Part shown: positions 10,707-17,525 of the stretch, piece after piece | Numbering within the stretch: the stretch's first letter is position 1 | Layout of the letters: the number at the start of each line of letters is the position of its first letter | Source: Desulfamplus sp. | GTDB taxonomy: Bacteria > Desulfobacterota > Desulfobacteria > Desulfobacterales > Desulfobacteraceae | Assembly: GCA_015231615.1 (NCBI GenBank) | Contig: JADGBE010000025.1 | Span: forward strand, 1 to 45,269 | Direction of reading: 5' to 3' | Length of the DNA stretch: 45,269 nucleotides | Position numbers and translations under genes: made by a program | The notes under the pieces: generated by a model | What the model was told of the DNA's origin: nothing | What the model saw: the letters and a program-made list of their open reading frames with translations, nothing else | The model's database searches: none

Positions 10707-11604
10707 GACAACCCCTTATCTCATCTATAGATGTAAAGCCTTTTCTCTTTAAAAATGAGCCTATCCCTTTTATGATCTTTTTAAGGCAATCTGGATCAAT
10801 TAGAACTGCTGTCCCAACTTGAACAGCAGTTGCTCCTGCAATTATAAACTCTAAAGCATCAGTTGCTGTTGCAATCCCACCAACTCCTATTACGGGAATT
10901 TTTACATTTTTTGCCACTTGCCACACCATTCTTAAAGCAATTGGTTTTATTGCAGGTCCAGAGAGTCCACCAGTTACATTGGCAAGCATTGGCTTAAAAG
11001 TCTCACTGTCAATTGCAAGACCTGTCAAAGTGTTGATAAGAGAGACTGAATTAGCACCTGCCCCCTCCACAGCCTTTGCAATCTCAACAATATCAGTAAC
11101 ATTAGGAGATAATTTTACCATAACATGCTTTGATGTGCATTGACGAACCTGACGAACAACCTTTTCTGCTGCAATAGGATCAACTCCAAATGCTGCCCCT
11201 CCAGCCGTTACATTAGGGCAAGAGATATTAACCTCAATGCCAGCGATTGTGTCTAATGTATTAAGTATGGCTGCAAGTTCTCCGTATTCTTCAATCTTTT
11301 TGCCGTAGATATTTACAAAAATTGGGGGTTTTAGAGTCTTTAAAAACGGAAGTTTATCTCTTATAAATGCCTTTACCCCAACATTTTCCAATCCAACAGC
11401 ATTTAAAAGCCCACAGGCTGTCTCAACAACTCTTGGAGATGGATTGCCTGTAGATGGCTCAAGAGAAAGCCCCTTTACAATAATTCCGCCAAGTTCGTTA
11501 AGATTTACTAAATCTTTATATTCAGCAGCATAGCCAAATGTGCCAGAGGCTGTCATTACAGGGTTTGCAAGTTTCACCCCATTAATATCAACGCTTAAAT
11601 TCAT
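10693..11604 (-). CDS. pyrD: Dihydroorotate dehydrogenase, class 1B catalytic subunit
   Basis: PyrD oxidises dihydroorotate to orotate in pyrimidine synthesis. The 303-aa FMN barrel has the class 1 start (SVDINGVKLANPVMTASGTFG), the catalytic-loop cysteine in EVNISCPNVTAGG (class 1 uses Cys, class 2 Ser), and the FMN phosphate site GVGGIATATDALEFIIAGA. Class 1B enzymes pair with the electron-transfer subunit PyrK. No pyrK is adjacent, so the partner must be elsewhere or another acceptor is used. It heads a minus-strand operon with the deaminase and mqnA. pyrE lies 20 kb away. Confidence 0.88.
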   Translation of the reverse strand: MNLSVDINGVKLANPVMTASGTFGYAAEYKDLVNLNELGGIIVKGLSLEPSTGNPSPRVVETACGLLNAVGLENVGVKAFIRDKLPFLKTLKPPIFVNIYGKKIEEYGELAAILNTLDTIAGIEVNISCPNVTAGGAAFGVDPIAAEKVVRQVRQCTSKHVMVKLSPNVTDIVEIAKAVEGAGANSVSLINTLTGLAIDSETFKPMLANVTGGLSGPAIKPIALRMVWQVAKNVKIPVIGVGGIATATDALEFIIAGATAVQVGTAVLIDPDCLKKIIKGIGSFLKRKGFTSIDEIRGCLETA

Positions 11605-11644
11605 AGTGTTTTCCTACTTTATGCAAATTCTAAACGGCGACCTT

Positions 11645-12286
11645 CTAAAAAAACGATCTGAATTGATTGAATAACATTTTTATCTCATGGTTTAAAAGCA
11701 TCTTGTCCCACTTATCAGGAAAAGCTAACGGTGCAAAAGTTATCTCAATGGTTACTGAATAAATACCTGTTTTGCTGTTAAATTTACTACTTAAAATCTT
11801 ATACGGCAATTTCACAGCTCCCTCAAAGCTCACAACTGTCTGGTCATTTACCATTGTTTGACCATTGGTAGATGTTTTATCCTGTGCCAAACCTTTAACG
11901 GTTGTTGATTGATTTTTGACGGACTCAAGACCATTTTCTTCAAGAAAATTTCTAATAGCGTTGTGGGCAGCCCGTGTCTGAATATCCACCCCTTTTTGAC
12001 CATTAGCTAAATAATCTGCACTTCCAGAGATCACAAAAGAGGTAAAATTTTCCTGCCTAAATTCATCTTCAACTGGAACCATAAGAAGATTTGACCGTTC
12101 TATACGGTTATCTACAGATTTTATATCAAATCTTACGTAATAAATTTGTCCATTATTTTGACGTTGGAAAAATAAATTTTTGCAGCAGCTTAAAGTTGTT
12201 TTACTGTGGACACTGGAATTACAACCCATTGTTATTAAACAAGAAAATATAGATGTAAGCATAAAATATAAAAATTGTTTTTTCAT
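11645..12286 (-). CDS. Putative lipoprotein, possibly LPP20-like
   Basis: The 213-aa protein has a lipoprotein signal (KKQFLYFMLTSIFSCLITMGC; lipidation at the C of ITMGC), so it is probably membrane-anchored in the envelope. I do not recognise the family firmly. The pattern of a conserved Ala-rich helix (TRAAHNAIRNFLEENGLESV) followed by a strand pair (FEGAVKLPYKILSSKFNSKTGIYSVTIEI) resembles the LPP20 fold of the divergent neighbour at 12475. The two may form an envelope pair, but similarity is only suggestive. It lies upstream of pyrD with 40 bp between them; an operon is possible. Confidence 0.5.
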   Translation of the reverse strand: MKKQFLYFMLTSIFSCLITMGCNSSVHSKTTLSCCKNLFFQRQNNGQIYYVRFDIKSVDNRIERSNLLMVPVEDEFRQENFTSFVISGSADYLANGQKGVDIQTRAAHNAIRNFLEENGLESVKNQSTTVKGLAQDKTSTNGQTMVNDQTVVSFEGAVKLPYKILSSKFNSKTGIYSVTIEITFAPLAFPDKWDKMLLNHEIKMLFNQFRSFF

Positions 12287-12474
12287 AATATTCTTAAAGT
12301 GGTATTTTTATTGCAGTCTGATATTTTAAAATTTTATTATCGGCTGTAAAAAGCTATAAAAATTGTTTAGCTTTGATAAAATTTTTAATTAATTATAGAG
12401 ATTTTATATTTTTTGGCAATATAGAATCAAGTTCAAAGTTTTATTTAAACATTTGATTTGAAAGGATGGAAAAA

Positions 12475-13128
12475 ATGAAAACAAAGATGATCACCCTTAT
12501 TGTAGTTTCTTTTCTCTTAACAGGATGTATGTATGTAGAGAGGCAGGCAAAAACAAGCAGTCTCGCTTCAACAGGCGGCAGCGTGCAGTTTTCTGACAAT
12601 CAAAATGGATCAAATCAGAGAATAGTAACATTTGATGTTATTGGAAAAGGATTAATGCCTGAAACTGCTATTAATACTGGTCAGGGCAGACTTATGGCTG
12701 AAAGAGCTGCCATAAATGATGGATATCGCCAGCTTGTTGAAAAAATAAGAGGCGTCTATGTTGATGCTTATTCCCAGACAACTAACGGAATTATTGATTA
12801 TGATGTAATTCGCACTAAAACTCAATCATGGCTTCGCGGTGTTCAGGTTCTTGAGGTAAAAGAGGCGGGTTATGGTATCTTTAATGCGAAATTAGAACTT
12901 AGAATCTATTTTACAGAAAATGATATGATCTGGTGGCCCTCTGGAATTGGAGAAGGTGTAGTGCCTGCTTCTCCATCTCGGCGGGGTTATCTTTCAAGTT
13001 TTATCGGAGCATCAGCATCAGTCGGCGTTGGAATAACTAATTATATTGCACGACCCTTTTCAGGCGATGCTGTAAGGTGTGATTCATACCCTTGGTGCGG
13101 CAGCTACTATTACTATAATCAAAAGTAA
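12475..13128 (+). CDS. LPP20-family lipoprotein
   Basis: The 217-aa protein starts MKTKMITLIVVSFLLTGC, a clear lipoprotein signal with lipobox LTGC. It then carries the LPP20 pattern: GQGRLMAERAAINDGYRQLVEKIRGVYVD, a central variable part, LRGVQVLEVKEAGYGIFNAKLELRI. Members include flagellar/outer-membrane lipoproteins such as FlgP; the role here is unknown. I chose ATG 12475 because AAAGGATGG (12461-12469) lies just before it. The in-frame ATG at 12466 sits inside that site and has no room for its own. An OmpA-domain gene follows by 51 bp on the same strand, so the two are probably co-transcribed. Confidence 0.75.
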   Translation: MKTKMITLIVVSFLLTGCMYVERQAKTSSLASTGGSVQFSDNQNGSNQRIVTFDVIGKGLMPETAINTGQGRLMAERAAINDGYRQLVEKIRGVYVDAYSQTTNGIIDYDVIRTKTQSWLRGVQVLEVKEAGYGIFNAKLELRIYFTENDMIWWPSGIGEGVVPASPSRRGYLSSFIGASASVGVGITNYIARPFSGDAVRCDSYPWCGSYYYYNQK

Positions 13129-13179
13129 CTTAATAGTAATATTTAACCTGCTCTTATGTGCAGAAAAGGAGGGAAGTTA

Positions 13180-14106
13180 ATGATTTCAATATTTAAAGCA
13201 GTTAAGATAGTTATCTTATCTGCAGTTTTATTATTTAATATTGCTTTTGCTGAAATTAAGGAGTTTCCACTTCCTGAATCTTCAAAAGAGATTCAATCTA
13301 TTGGAGCTGCAGACACTAATAGAGAACAGACAAACTACCTTATACGTCAATTTCAAGAGCGTATCCGTGAAAATGAAGATGAGATAAGGTATCTTATTAA
13401 TGAAAAAGATTGGCTACAAAACAGGATTTACCATCTTGAAGATTTGAATCAGCCTGTTCCTTGGGAGATGAGAAACTCTATCTCTATAAAGGATAAAAAG
13501 ATTCGGGCTGCATTTAGAGAAAATGGTAGATTAAATGAGCTACTTCAAAATGATAGATACAAAAATCATGGAGAATACCAGGGGAATAACATTAATAACA
13601 ATTTTCATTCTGATGATTATTCGTCATCTTACCATTATGGTTCATGCTCTGAGGCTTTAAAACAGAAAGTTTCCAAGCAGATAAGAGACGCTGGATTAGA
13701 TGATTGGATACACTTTACAAGTAATGCTAAAGATTTTTGTAAAGATGGAAATTGCTGTGTATTGAACAATGTGCTTCCAATTCTCTATTCATCAGGCAGT
13801 GCAAGGCTTGCAAACGAGTACAAGCTCTTTTTGAAAAAATTAGCAGGAATTATTAAAACTTATAATATTAGAATCCGTATAGATGGGTTTGCTGATATAA
13901 ATAATATAAATACTAAGAAATACCCTTCAAATTTTGAACTTGGTGCGGCTCGTGCAGCAAATGTTGTGCATGAACTTGTTAAAAATGGAGTTAGTCCATC
14001 TCTATTTAGAATTGCAACCACAGGAAAATACAGACCTGATGGCAAACCAATGTCTGACAAAAAATCTTTAGAGAGAAGATCAGAGATAGAGATTGTCTTT
14101 ATGTAG
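13180..14106 (+). CDS. OmpA/MotB-domain envelope protein
   Basis: The 308-aa protein has a Sec signal (MISIFKAVKIVILSAVLLFN then IAFA, cleavage before EIKEF). A probable coiled coil spans about residues 45-100, with a low-complexity linker rich in Asn/Ser/Tyr. The C-terminal OmpA-like peptidoglycan-binding domain covers about 195-308 (GFADINN, LGAARAANVVHELVKNGV, GKYRPDG, SLERRSEIEIVF). It should sit in the periplasm or outer membrane and hold peptidoglycan. ATG 13180 is chosen because AAGGAGGG ends six bases upstream; an in-frame ATG at 13156 lies ahead of that site. Cysteines in the middle (FCKDGNCCVLNN) are unusual. It converges on ydbL with five bases between stops. Confidence 0.8.
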   Translation: MISIFKAVKIVILSAVLLFNIAFAEIKEFPLPESSKEIQSIGAADTNREQTNYLIRQFQERIRENEDEIRYLINEKDWLQNRIYHLEDLNQPVPWEMRNSISIKDKKIRAAFRENGRLNELLQNDRYKNHGEYQGNNINNNFHSDDYSSSYHYGSCSEALKQKVSKQIRDAGLDDWIHFTSNAKDFCKDGNCCVLNNVLPILYSSGSARLANEYKLFLKKLAGIIKTYNIRIRIDGFADINNINTKKYPSNFELGAARAANVVHELVKNGVSPSLFRIATTGKYRPDGKPMSDKKSLERRSEIEIVFM

Positions 14107-14111
14107 TCAAT

Positions 14112-14501
14112 CTATTTTTTATACCATGGGCCATCTTCTTTTTTTAGAAACTCACCTGAAACAGCTTTTTGAACAATCTGAGAAGCTCTTAGCTGCTCAA
14201 CCTTTTCAATTGGCACACCTTGCTCTTTTGCAATTGCAGAATAGACCTCTTTTCTGTCTCGGTTTTCGCTTTCAACTATCTCTTGATTAACCTTATTACC
14301 AGATACAAACTCAAGATAACCTCTTGAGTTTTCTCCAATAATACCTTTCTGTTTCATCTCTACAATGATTGGCAGACGCTGTTTCATTCTATCTTTTATC
14401 TCATCTGCCATACAATTTTTTATAGAAACAAAATTAATAAAAACTAAAAGAAATCCACAAATTATAATAAAATTGTTTTTTGAAATATTAAAGTAACTCA
14501 T
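14112..14501 (-). CDS. ydbL: YdbL family (DUF1318) periplasmic protein
   Basis: The 129-aa protein has a hydrophobic N-terminus (residues 9-30, likely cleavage after NCMA) and the YdbL/DUF1318 pattern: a K/R-rich helix, IGENSRGYLEFV, NRDRKEVYSAIAKEQGVPIEKVEQLRASQIVQKA, and a terminal GPWYKK. In E. coli ydbL is in an operon with ydbH and ynbE. YdbH is an AsmA-like intermembrane bridge for phospholipid transport, YnbE its outer-membrane lipoprotein partner, and YdbL a modulator. Here it follows ynbE by 76 bp, but no ydbH is present. Confidence 0.75.
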   Translation of the reverse strand: MSYFNISKNNFIIICGFLLVFINFVSIKNCMADEIKDRMKQRLPIIVEMKQKGIIGENSRGYLEFVSGNKVNQEIVESENRDRKEVYSAIAKEQGVPIEKVEQLRASQIVQKAVSGEFLKKEDGPWYKK

Positions 14502-14577
14502 ATATTAACCTAACCTTTCTGTGTTTATGATTTTTCTATTTTATAATATCATCTTAATTTTCTAATCAGAAATCTTA

Positions 14578-14796
14578 TCATTTTTTTATAATCTTCTCTT
14601 CTGCCTTATCAATATCATCAAAGTAGTTTTCAAGAGCCTTGTCAACTTTAACATTGATGTCAATTGTTATGTGTATAGGTTTCACTTCAAGTGGAGCTAC
14701 TTGCACCTCATGGGTAGTGTTGCATCCTGATATGATAAATACCACAAAAGCAATCAATATAAATTCCGTCAAAAATACGCATTTTCTTTTGCCCAT
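14578..14796 (-). CDS. ynbE: YnbE-like lipoprotein
   Basis: The 72-aa protein is a small lipoprotein (FVVFIISGC lipobox at about residue 25) with the YnbE pattern VAPLEVKPIHITIDINVKVDKAL. E. coli YnbE pairs by beta-strand addition with the C-terminus of YdbH to complete a lipid bridge to the outer membrane. Here the ydbH gene that would normally precede it is absent; mqnD lies upstream instead. The ribosome binding site is GGAGGGAAGGG before ATG 14796. Confidence 0.75.
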   Translation of the reverse strand: MGKRKCVFLTEFILIAFVVFIISGCNTTHEVQVAPLEVKPIHITIDINVKVDKALENYFDDIDKAEEKIIKK

Positions 14797-14870
14797 CTAA
14801 CCCTTCCCTCCTCTATATTTTAGTAATGATGTTAAATTCCAAAGTAGTTAGCACATTATCAAACGATTTA

Positions 14871-15863
14871 CTATGCAAAAAGAGGTTTATTGTTTGGCTT
14901 TATGATTCCAGCCTCTTCAGCTTTTTGGAAAAACGTGCAAATTGCTTTTTCACCTTCTGTTCCAATATCTTTTGAGAAGTCGTTGACATAAAGATTGATA
15001 TGTTGAGAAATTACCCGCTCGTCAAGTTCTTGAGCATGGGCTTTTATATACTCTTTGCTATCTTCTGGATTTTCAAAAGCATACTGAATACTTTGTCCAA
15101 TCAATGATTGCACTACAGATGCAAGTCTCTGTCTCTCTTTACGGTTTTCTTCATAACTATCACTATTTAGCTCAACAGCATCAATATTCTCTTTTATTAT
15201 GATTTCACAAATATCTCTTTTTATAGCAATGCAACCAAGTGGGATAGGAAGCCCTGTAAATTTTTCCCACCACTCACCAAGGTCAACTATACAGCTAAGA
15301 CCAAAATTCTGATAAGTAAATCTACCTTCATGGATGATGACTCCAAGATCAACAGAACCATCTTTTAATGCTGGCATGATCTTTTCAAATGGCATGGGAA
15401 CAATCTCAGGCTCAATTTGAGGTAAATGTTCTTTCAAGAAGAGACTAAATAGGACAAATGCGGTTGTACCTATTCCTGGAACAGCAACTATAGTTTTTTT
15501 TATCGGAGCTTTTCTCAATGATGAATTTTTAGGTAATGAAGATATATTTTTATCTAAAATCTCTTTCTCAAACATTGTTGCTTTCTTGGGAAGTGAGACC
15601 ACAAGAGGACCACAACCTCTTCCAAGAGCTGCCCCAGTTCTTAAAAGTGCATATTTATCTCTTAAAGCTCCAAATGTGGCAAAGGAGAGCTTAGTAATAT
15701 CAAAGACACTTTTTATAGCGTATTGATTAAGGGTTTCAACATCTGCAATTGTAATATTAAACGCAATATTAGAATCCGCTGTTTTTAGTAAGTTGTTGGC
15801 AATAGCATTAAAAATGAAGGTATCGTTTGGGCAACTTGAGTAGGCAAGGGTTAAATTTCTCAT
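14871..15863 (-). CDS. mqnD: 1,4-dihydroxy-6-naphthoate synthase MqnD
   Basis: MqnD converts cyclic dehypoxanthinyl futalosine to 1,4-dihydroxy-6-naphthoate, a late dedicated step of the futalosine menaquinone route. The 330-aa protein shows the family start (LAYSSCPNDTFIFNAIANNL), ITKLSFATFGALRDKYALLRTGAALG with the binding-protein fold, GCGPLVVS, PGIGTTAFVLFSL, DLGVIIHEGRFTYQ with the catalytic His, and WWEKFTGLPIPLGCI. A region near 105-122 (NISSLPKNSSLRKAPIKK) looks like a small insertion. The binding site AGGAG precedes ATG 15863. A DUF2459 cassette separates it from tsaB and lon on the same strand. Confidence 0.92.
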   Translation of the reverse strand: MRNLTLAYSSCPNDTFIFNAIANNLLKTADSNIAFNITIADVETLNQYAIKSVFDITKLSFATFGALRDKYALLRTGAALGRGCGPLVVSLPKKATMFEKEILDKNISSLPKNSSLRKAPIKKTIVAVPGIGTTAFVLFSLFLKEHLPQIEPEIVPMPFEKIMPALKDGSVDLGVIIHEGRFTYQNFGLSCIVDLGEWWEKFTGLPIPLGCIAIKRDICEIIIKENIDAVELNSDSYEENRKERQRLASVVQSLIGQSIQYAFENPEDSKEYIKAHAQELDERVISQHINLYVNDFSKDIGTEGEKAICTFFQKAEEAGIIKPNNKPLFA

Positions 15864-15945
15864 ATTATGTTAGTCTCTCCTAAAAAAACACATCACGGCG
15901 ATCTCAGGGACAGAAGGTTAATTTCAGCATAATTATTGATTCGGC

Positions 15946-15995
15946 ACATAACGCCAAGTTCAATGTAGGGCTTCCACTGCAACGCCTTGTTAGTC
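15946..15995 (-). other. attC-like site (integron cassette recombination site)
   Basis: Read on the minus strand, the outer boxes are GACTAAC (15995-15989) and GTTATGT (15952-15946), each one mismatch from RYYYAAC and GTTRRRY. TAAC pairs with GTTA. Next come six unpaired bases on each side (AAGGCG and CTTGGC). An inner stem TTGCAGTG pairs with CATTGAA leaving one extra G on the left arm, and a nine-base loop closes it. Unpaired spacer and an extra base in the left inner box are hallmarks of attC and set its orientation, which agrees with the gene just upstream on the minus strand. At 50 bp it is short for the class. Confidence 0.7.
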
Positions 15996-16002
15996 GATTG
16001 GT

Positions 16003-16647
16003 TTAATTTGGACACGCATTTTCTACAGCACTCATAACACTTGATGAGGTTAATTTAAGCATTGGGGAAATAGCATAACCTGCACTATATAATGCTTTGG
16101 CTGTCCATTTATTGCATGTGTTGAGTATATGATATTTTCCAATACCAGTATAAAATTGGCTATCGCCATAAATGCCATGATTTTCTAAAATCACTTCACG
16201 ATTTTTATCTCGCTCAAAACTTTCACTTATAAATTTGATAAGATTTTTGTAGTTTTTACTATCTGTATTTAATAATATAACTTCGCTATTTTTGAATCTA
16301 TCTCTTGGATTTGAATTGAGACTTACTACATGTAATACGCTGCCGCTAGACCCAAACATCGCTTGAAAGGCTAACCCGGTTGTAACTTGATTTGATTGAT
16401 AGAAGCCTGAGTCACCCCAACCTATTTCATAATATTGACTATTTGGAAATCGGACAGATAATTCAGGAATAGCTTCATTAAGCTCTTTGGATTTTAAGGC
16501 CAAGCCTACATGCCAGCCATGACTTATTATGTAAATTTCATGTTCATTGCTACAGGATTGTTTTTCATCAACAGGCTTAAGTGCTTTTGGCTGTGTAGAA
16601 CAACCACTTATTAAAAAAATGATACTCAACAAGATTGTGTATTTCAT
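16003..16647 (-). CDS. DUF2459 (TIGR02117-type) lipoprotein in a cassette
   Basis: The 214-aa protein starts with a lipoprotein signal (MKYTILLSIIFLISGC) and matches the DUF2459 family: IYIISHGWHVGLALKSKEL, YEIGWGDSGFYQ, HVVSLNSNPRDRF, and NTCNKWTAKALYSAGYAISP. The family is of unknown function; conserved His, Asp, Cys and Trp hint at an enzyme, but this is not shown. The gene fills almost the whole space between a GTTAGGC core (16672-16678) and an attC-like site eight bases after its stop, the layout of an integron gene cassette. There is no obvious ribosome binding site, as is common for cassette genes. Neighbours mqnD and tsaB are core genes, so it looks acquired. Confidence 0.8.
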   Translation of the reverse strand: MKYTILLSIIFLISGCSTQPKALKPVDEKQSCSNEHEIYIISHGWHVGLALKSKELNEAIPELSVRFPNSQYYEIGWGDSGFYQSNQVTTGLAFQAMFGSSGSVLHVVSLNSNPRDRFKNSEVILLNTDSKNYKNLIKFISESFERDKNREVILENHGIYGDSQFYTGIGKYHILNTCNKWTAKALYSAGYAISPMLKLTSSSVMSAVENACPN

Positions 16648-16671
16648 ATTACTGACTCTGGCTTCATGTTA

Positions 16672-16678
16672 GCCTAAC
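16672..16678 (-). other. GTTAGGC core site, probable 5' boundary of the cassette
   Basis: On the minus strand GTTAGGC is a perfect GTTRRRY recombination core, 25 bases before the DUF2459 ATG. With the core of the attC-like site at 15946-15952 it delimits a cassette of about 725 bp. The 130 bp between here and tsaB hold a small ATCAGG/CCTGAT hairpin but no clear second attC or attI. Confidence 0.5.
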
Positions 16679-16809
16679 CATTGATTATCAGGTGTTTTTG
16701 CCCTGATTTTACCTTAAATTCCCTATTATCGAGAGGTGCATCCAGATGGAGGCGTTTAACCAAATCAGGGTTGGAAATGGAATTTCTACCAAACGCGATA
16801 TTCTAAGGT

Positions 16810-17520
16810 TCAGGCGACAATTTTTTTGACATTTACCGAATTACCCATCTCGGCATCTGATCGCCTAAGATAGACAGGAGTTATGGCATCTGGCAAAAGA
16901 GATAACCTCTGGGTATTATCAAAAACGATATTTGCCAAAACAGATGCTTTTACACAATTTTGAAACGGTGGAGCAAACAGAGCTTTATCACCCATACTCT
17001 TCTTAATAAGCTCACGGAATACAACAGCACCAGAGCCTATAAATAGGCACTCATTAATATTAGCAAGATTTGAGAGTGCAATTTCTGGGCTAACAACAAT
17101 CTCTTCACTCTTTTGAATTAACCTACCGTTGTTAAAGTTGTAAATAGCAGAATAAACCTCGCCCCTTTTAGCATCCATCATTACACAGACAGGAATAGAT
17201 GAAAAGATGAACTGATAGCCAATCGCATCAAGAGTTGATATTCCAGCAGATGGCTTTGATGTTGCAAAGGCAAGACCTTTTATGACGCTTATGCCTATAC
17301 GCAAACCTGTAAAACTACCCGGACCGCATGAAACAACAAACCCATCTAAATCACCTATTTTGATTCCAGCACTATTTTCAAATGTATGAGCAATCATCTC
17401 CATAACTGTTTTAGAGTGCGTCATTTTGTTTAGATTAAATGTCTCAGAAATCAAAACCCTATCTTCTACAAGTGCAATGGAGCAACTCTGTTCAGCAGTA
17501 TCAAGTGTAAGAATTTTCAT
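16810..17520 (-). CDS. tsaB: tRNA threonylcarbamoyladenosine (t6A) protein TsaB
   Basis: TsaB is the ASKHA-fold scaffold partner of TsaD in making t6A37 in tRNAs that read ANN codons. The 236-aa protein has the family start MKILTLDTAEQSCSIALVED, the helix HSKTVMEMI, the signature VVSCGPGSFTGLRIGISVIKGLAFA, and MMDAKRGEVYSAIY. It ends with the typical ITPVYLRRSDAE. It begins five bases after the lon stop, so it is the second gene of a lon-tsaB operon. Full length for the family. Confidence 0.93.
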   Translation of the reverse strand: MKILTLDTAEQSCSIALVEDRVLISETFNLNKMTHSKTVMEMIAHTFENSAGIKIGDLDGFVVSCGPGSFTGLRIGISVIKGLAFATSKPSAGISTLDAIGYQFIFSSIPVCVMMDAKRGEVYSAIYNFNNGRLIQKSEEIVVSPEIALSNLANINECLFIGSGAVVFRELIKKSMGDKALFAPPFQNCVKASVLANIVFDNTQRLSLLPDAITPVYLRRSDAEMGNSVNVKKIVA

Positions 17521-17525
17521 CTCAA

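Noticed and set aside
12466-12474. ATG 12466 as start of the LPP20 lipoprotein
   Set aside because: This ATG lies within the AAAGGATGG binding site and has no spacing of its own; ATG 12475 gives a normal lipoprotein signal.
16679-16809. A second attC or attI between the cassette and tsaB
   Set aside because: There are ATCAGG/CCTGAT and CATC/GATG hairpins and a TTAAACGCC string, but I could not pair boxes matching GTTAGGC into an attC fold.
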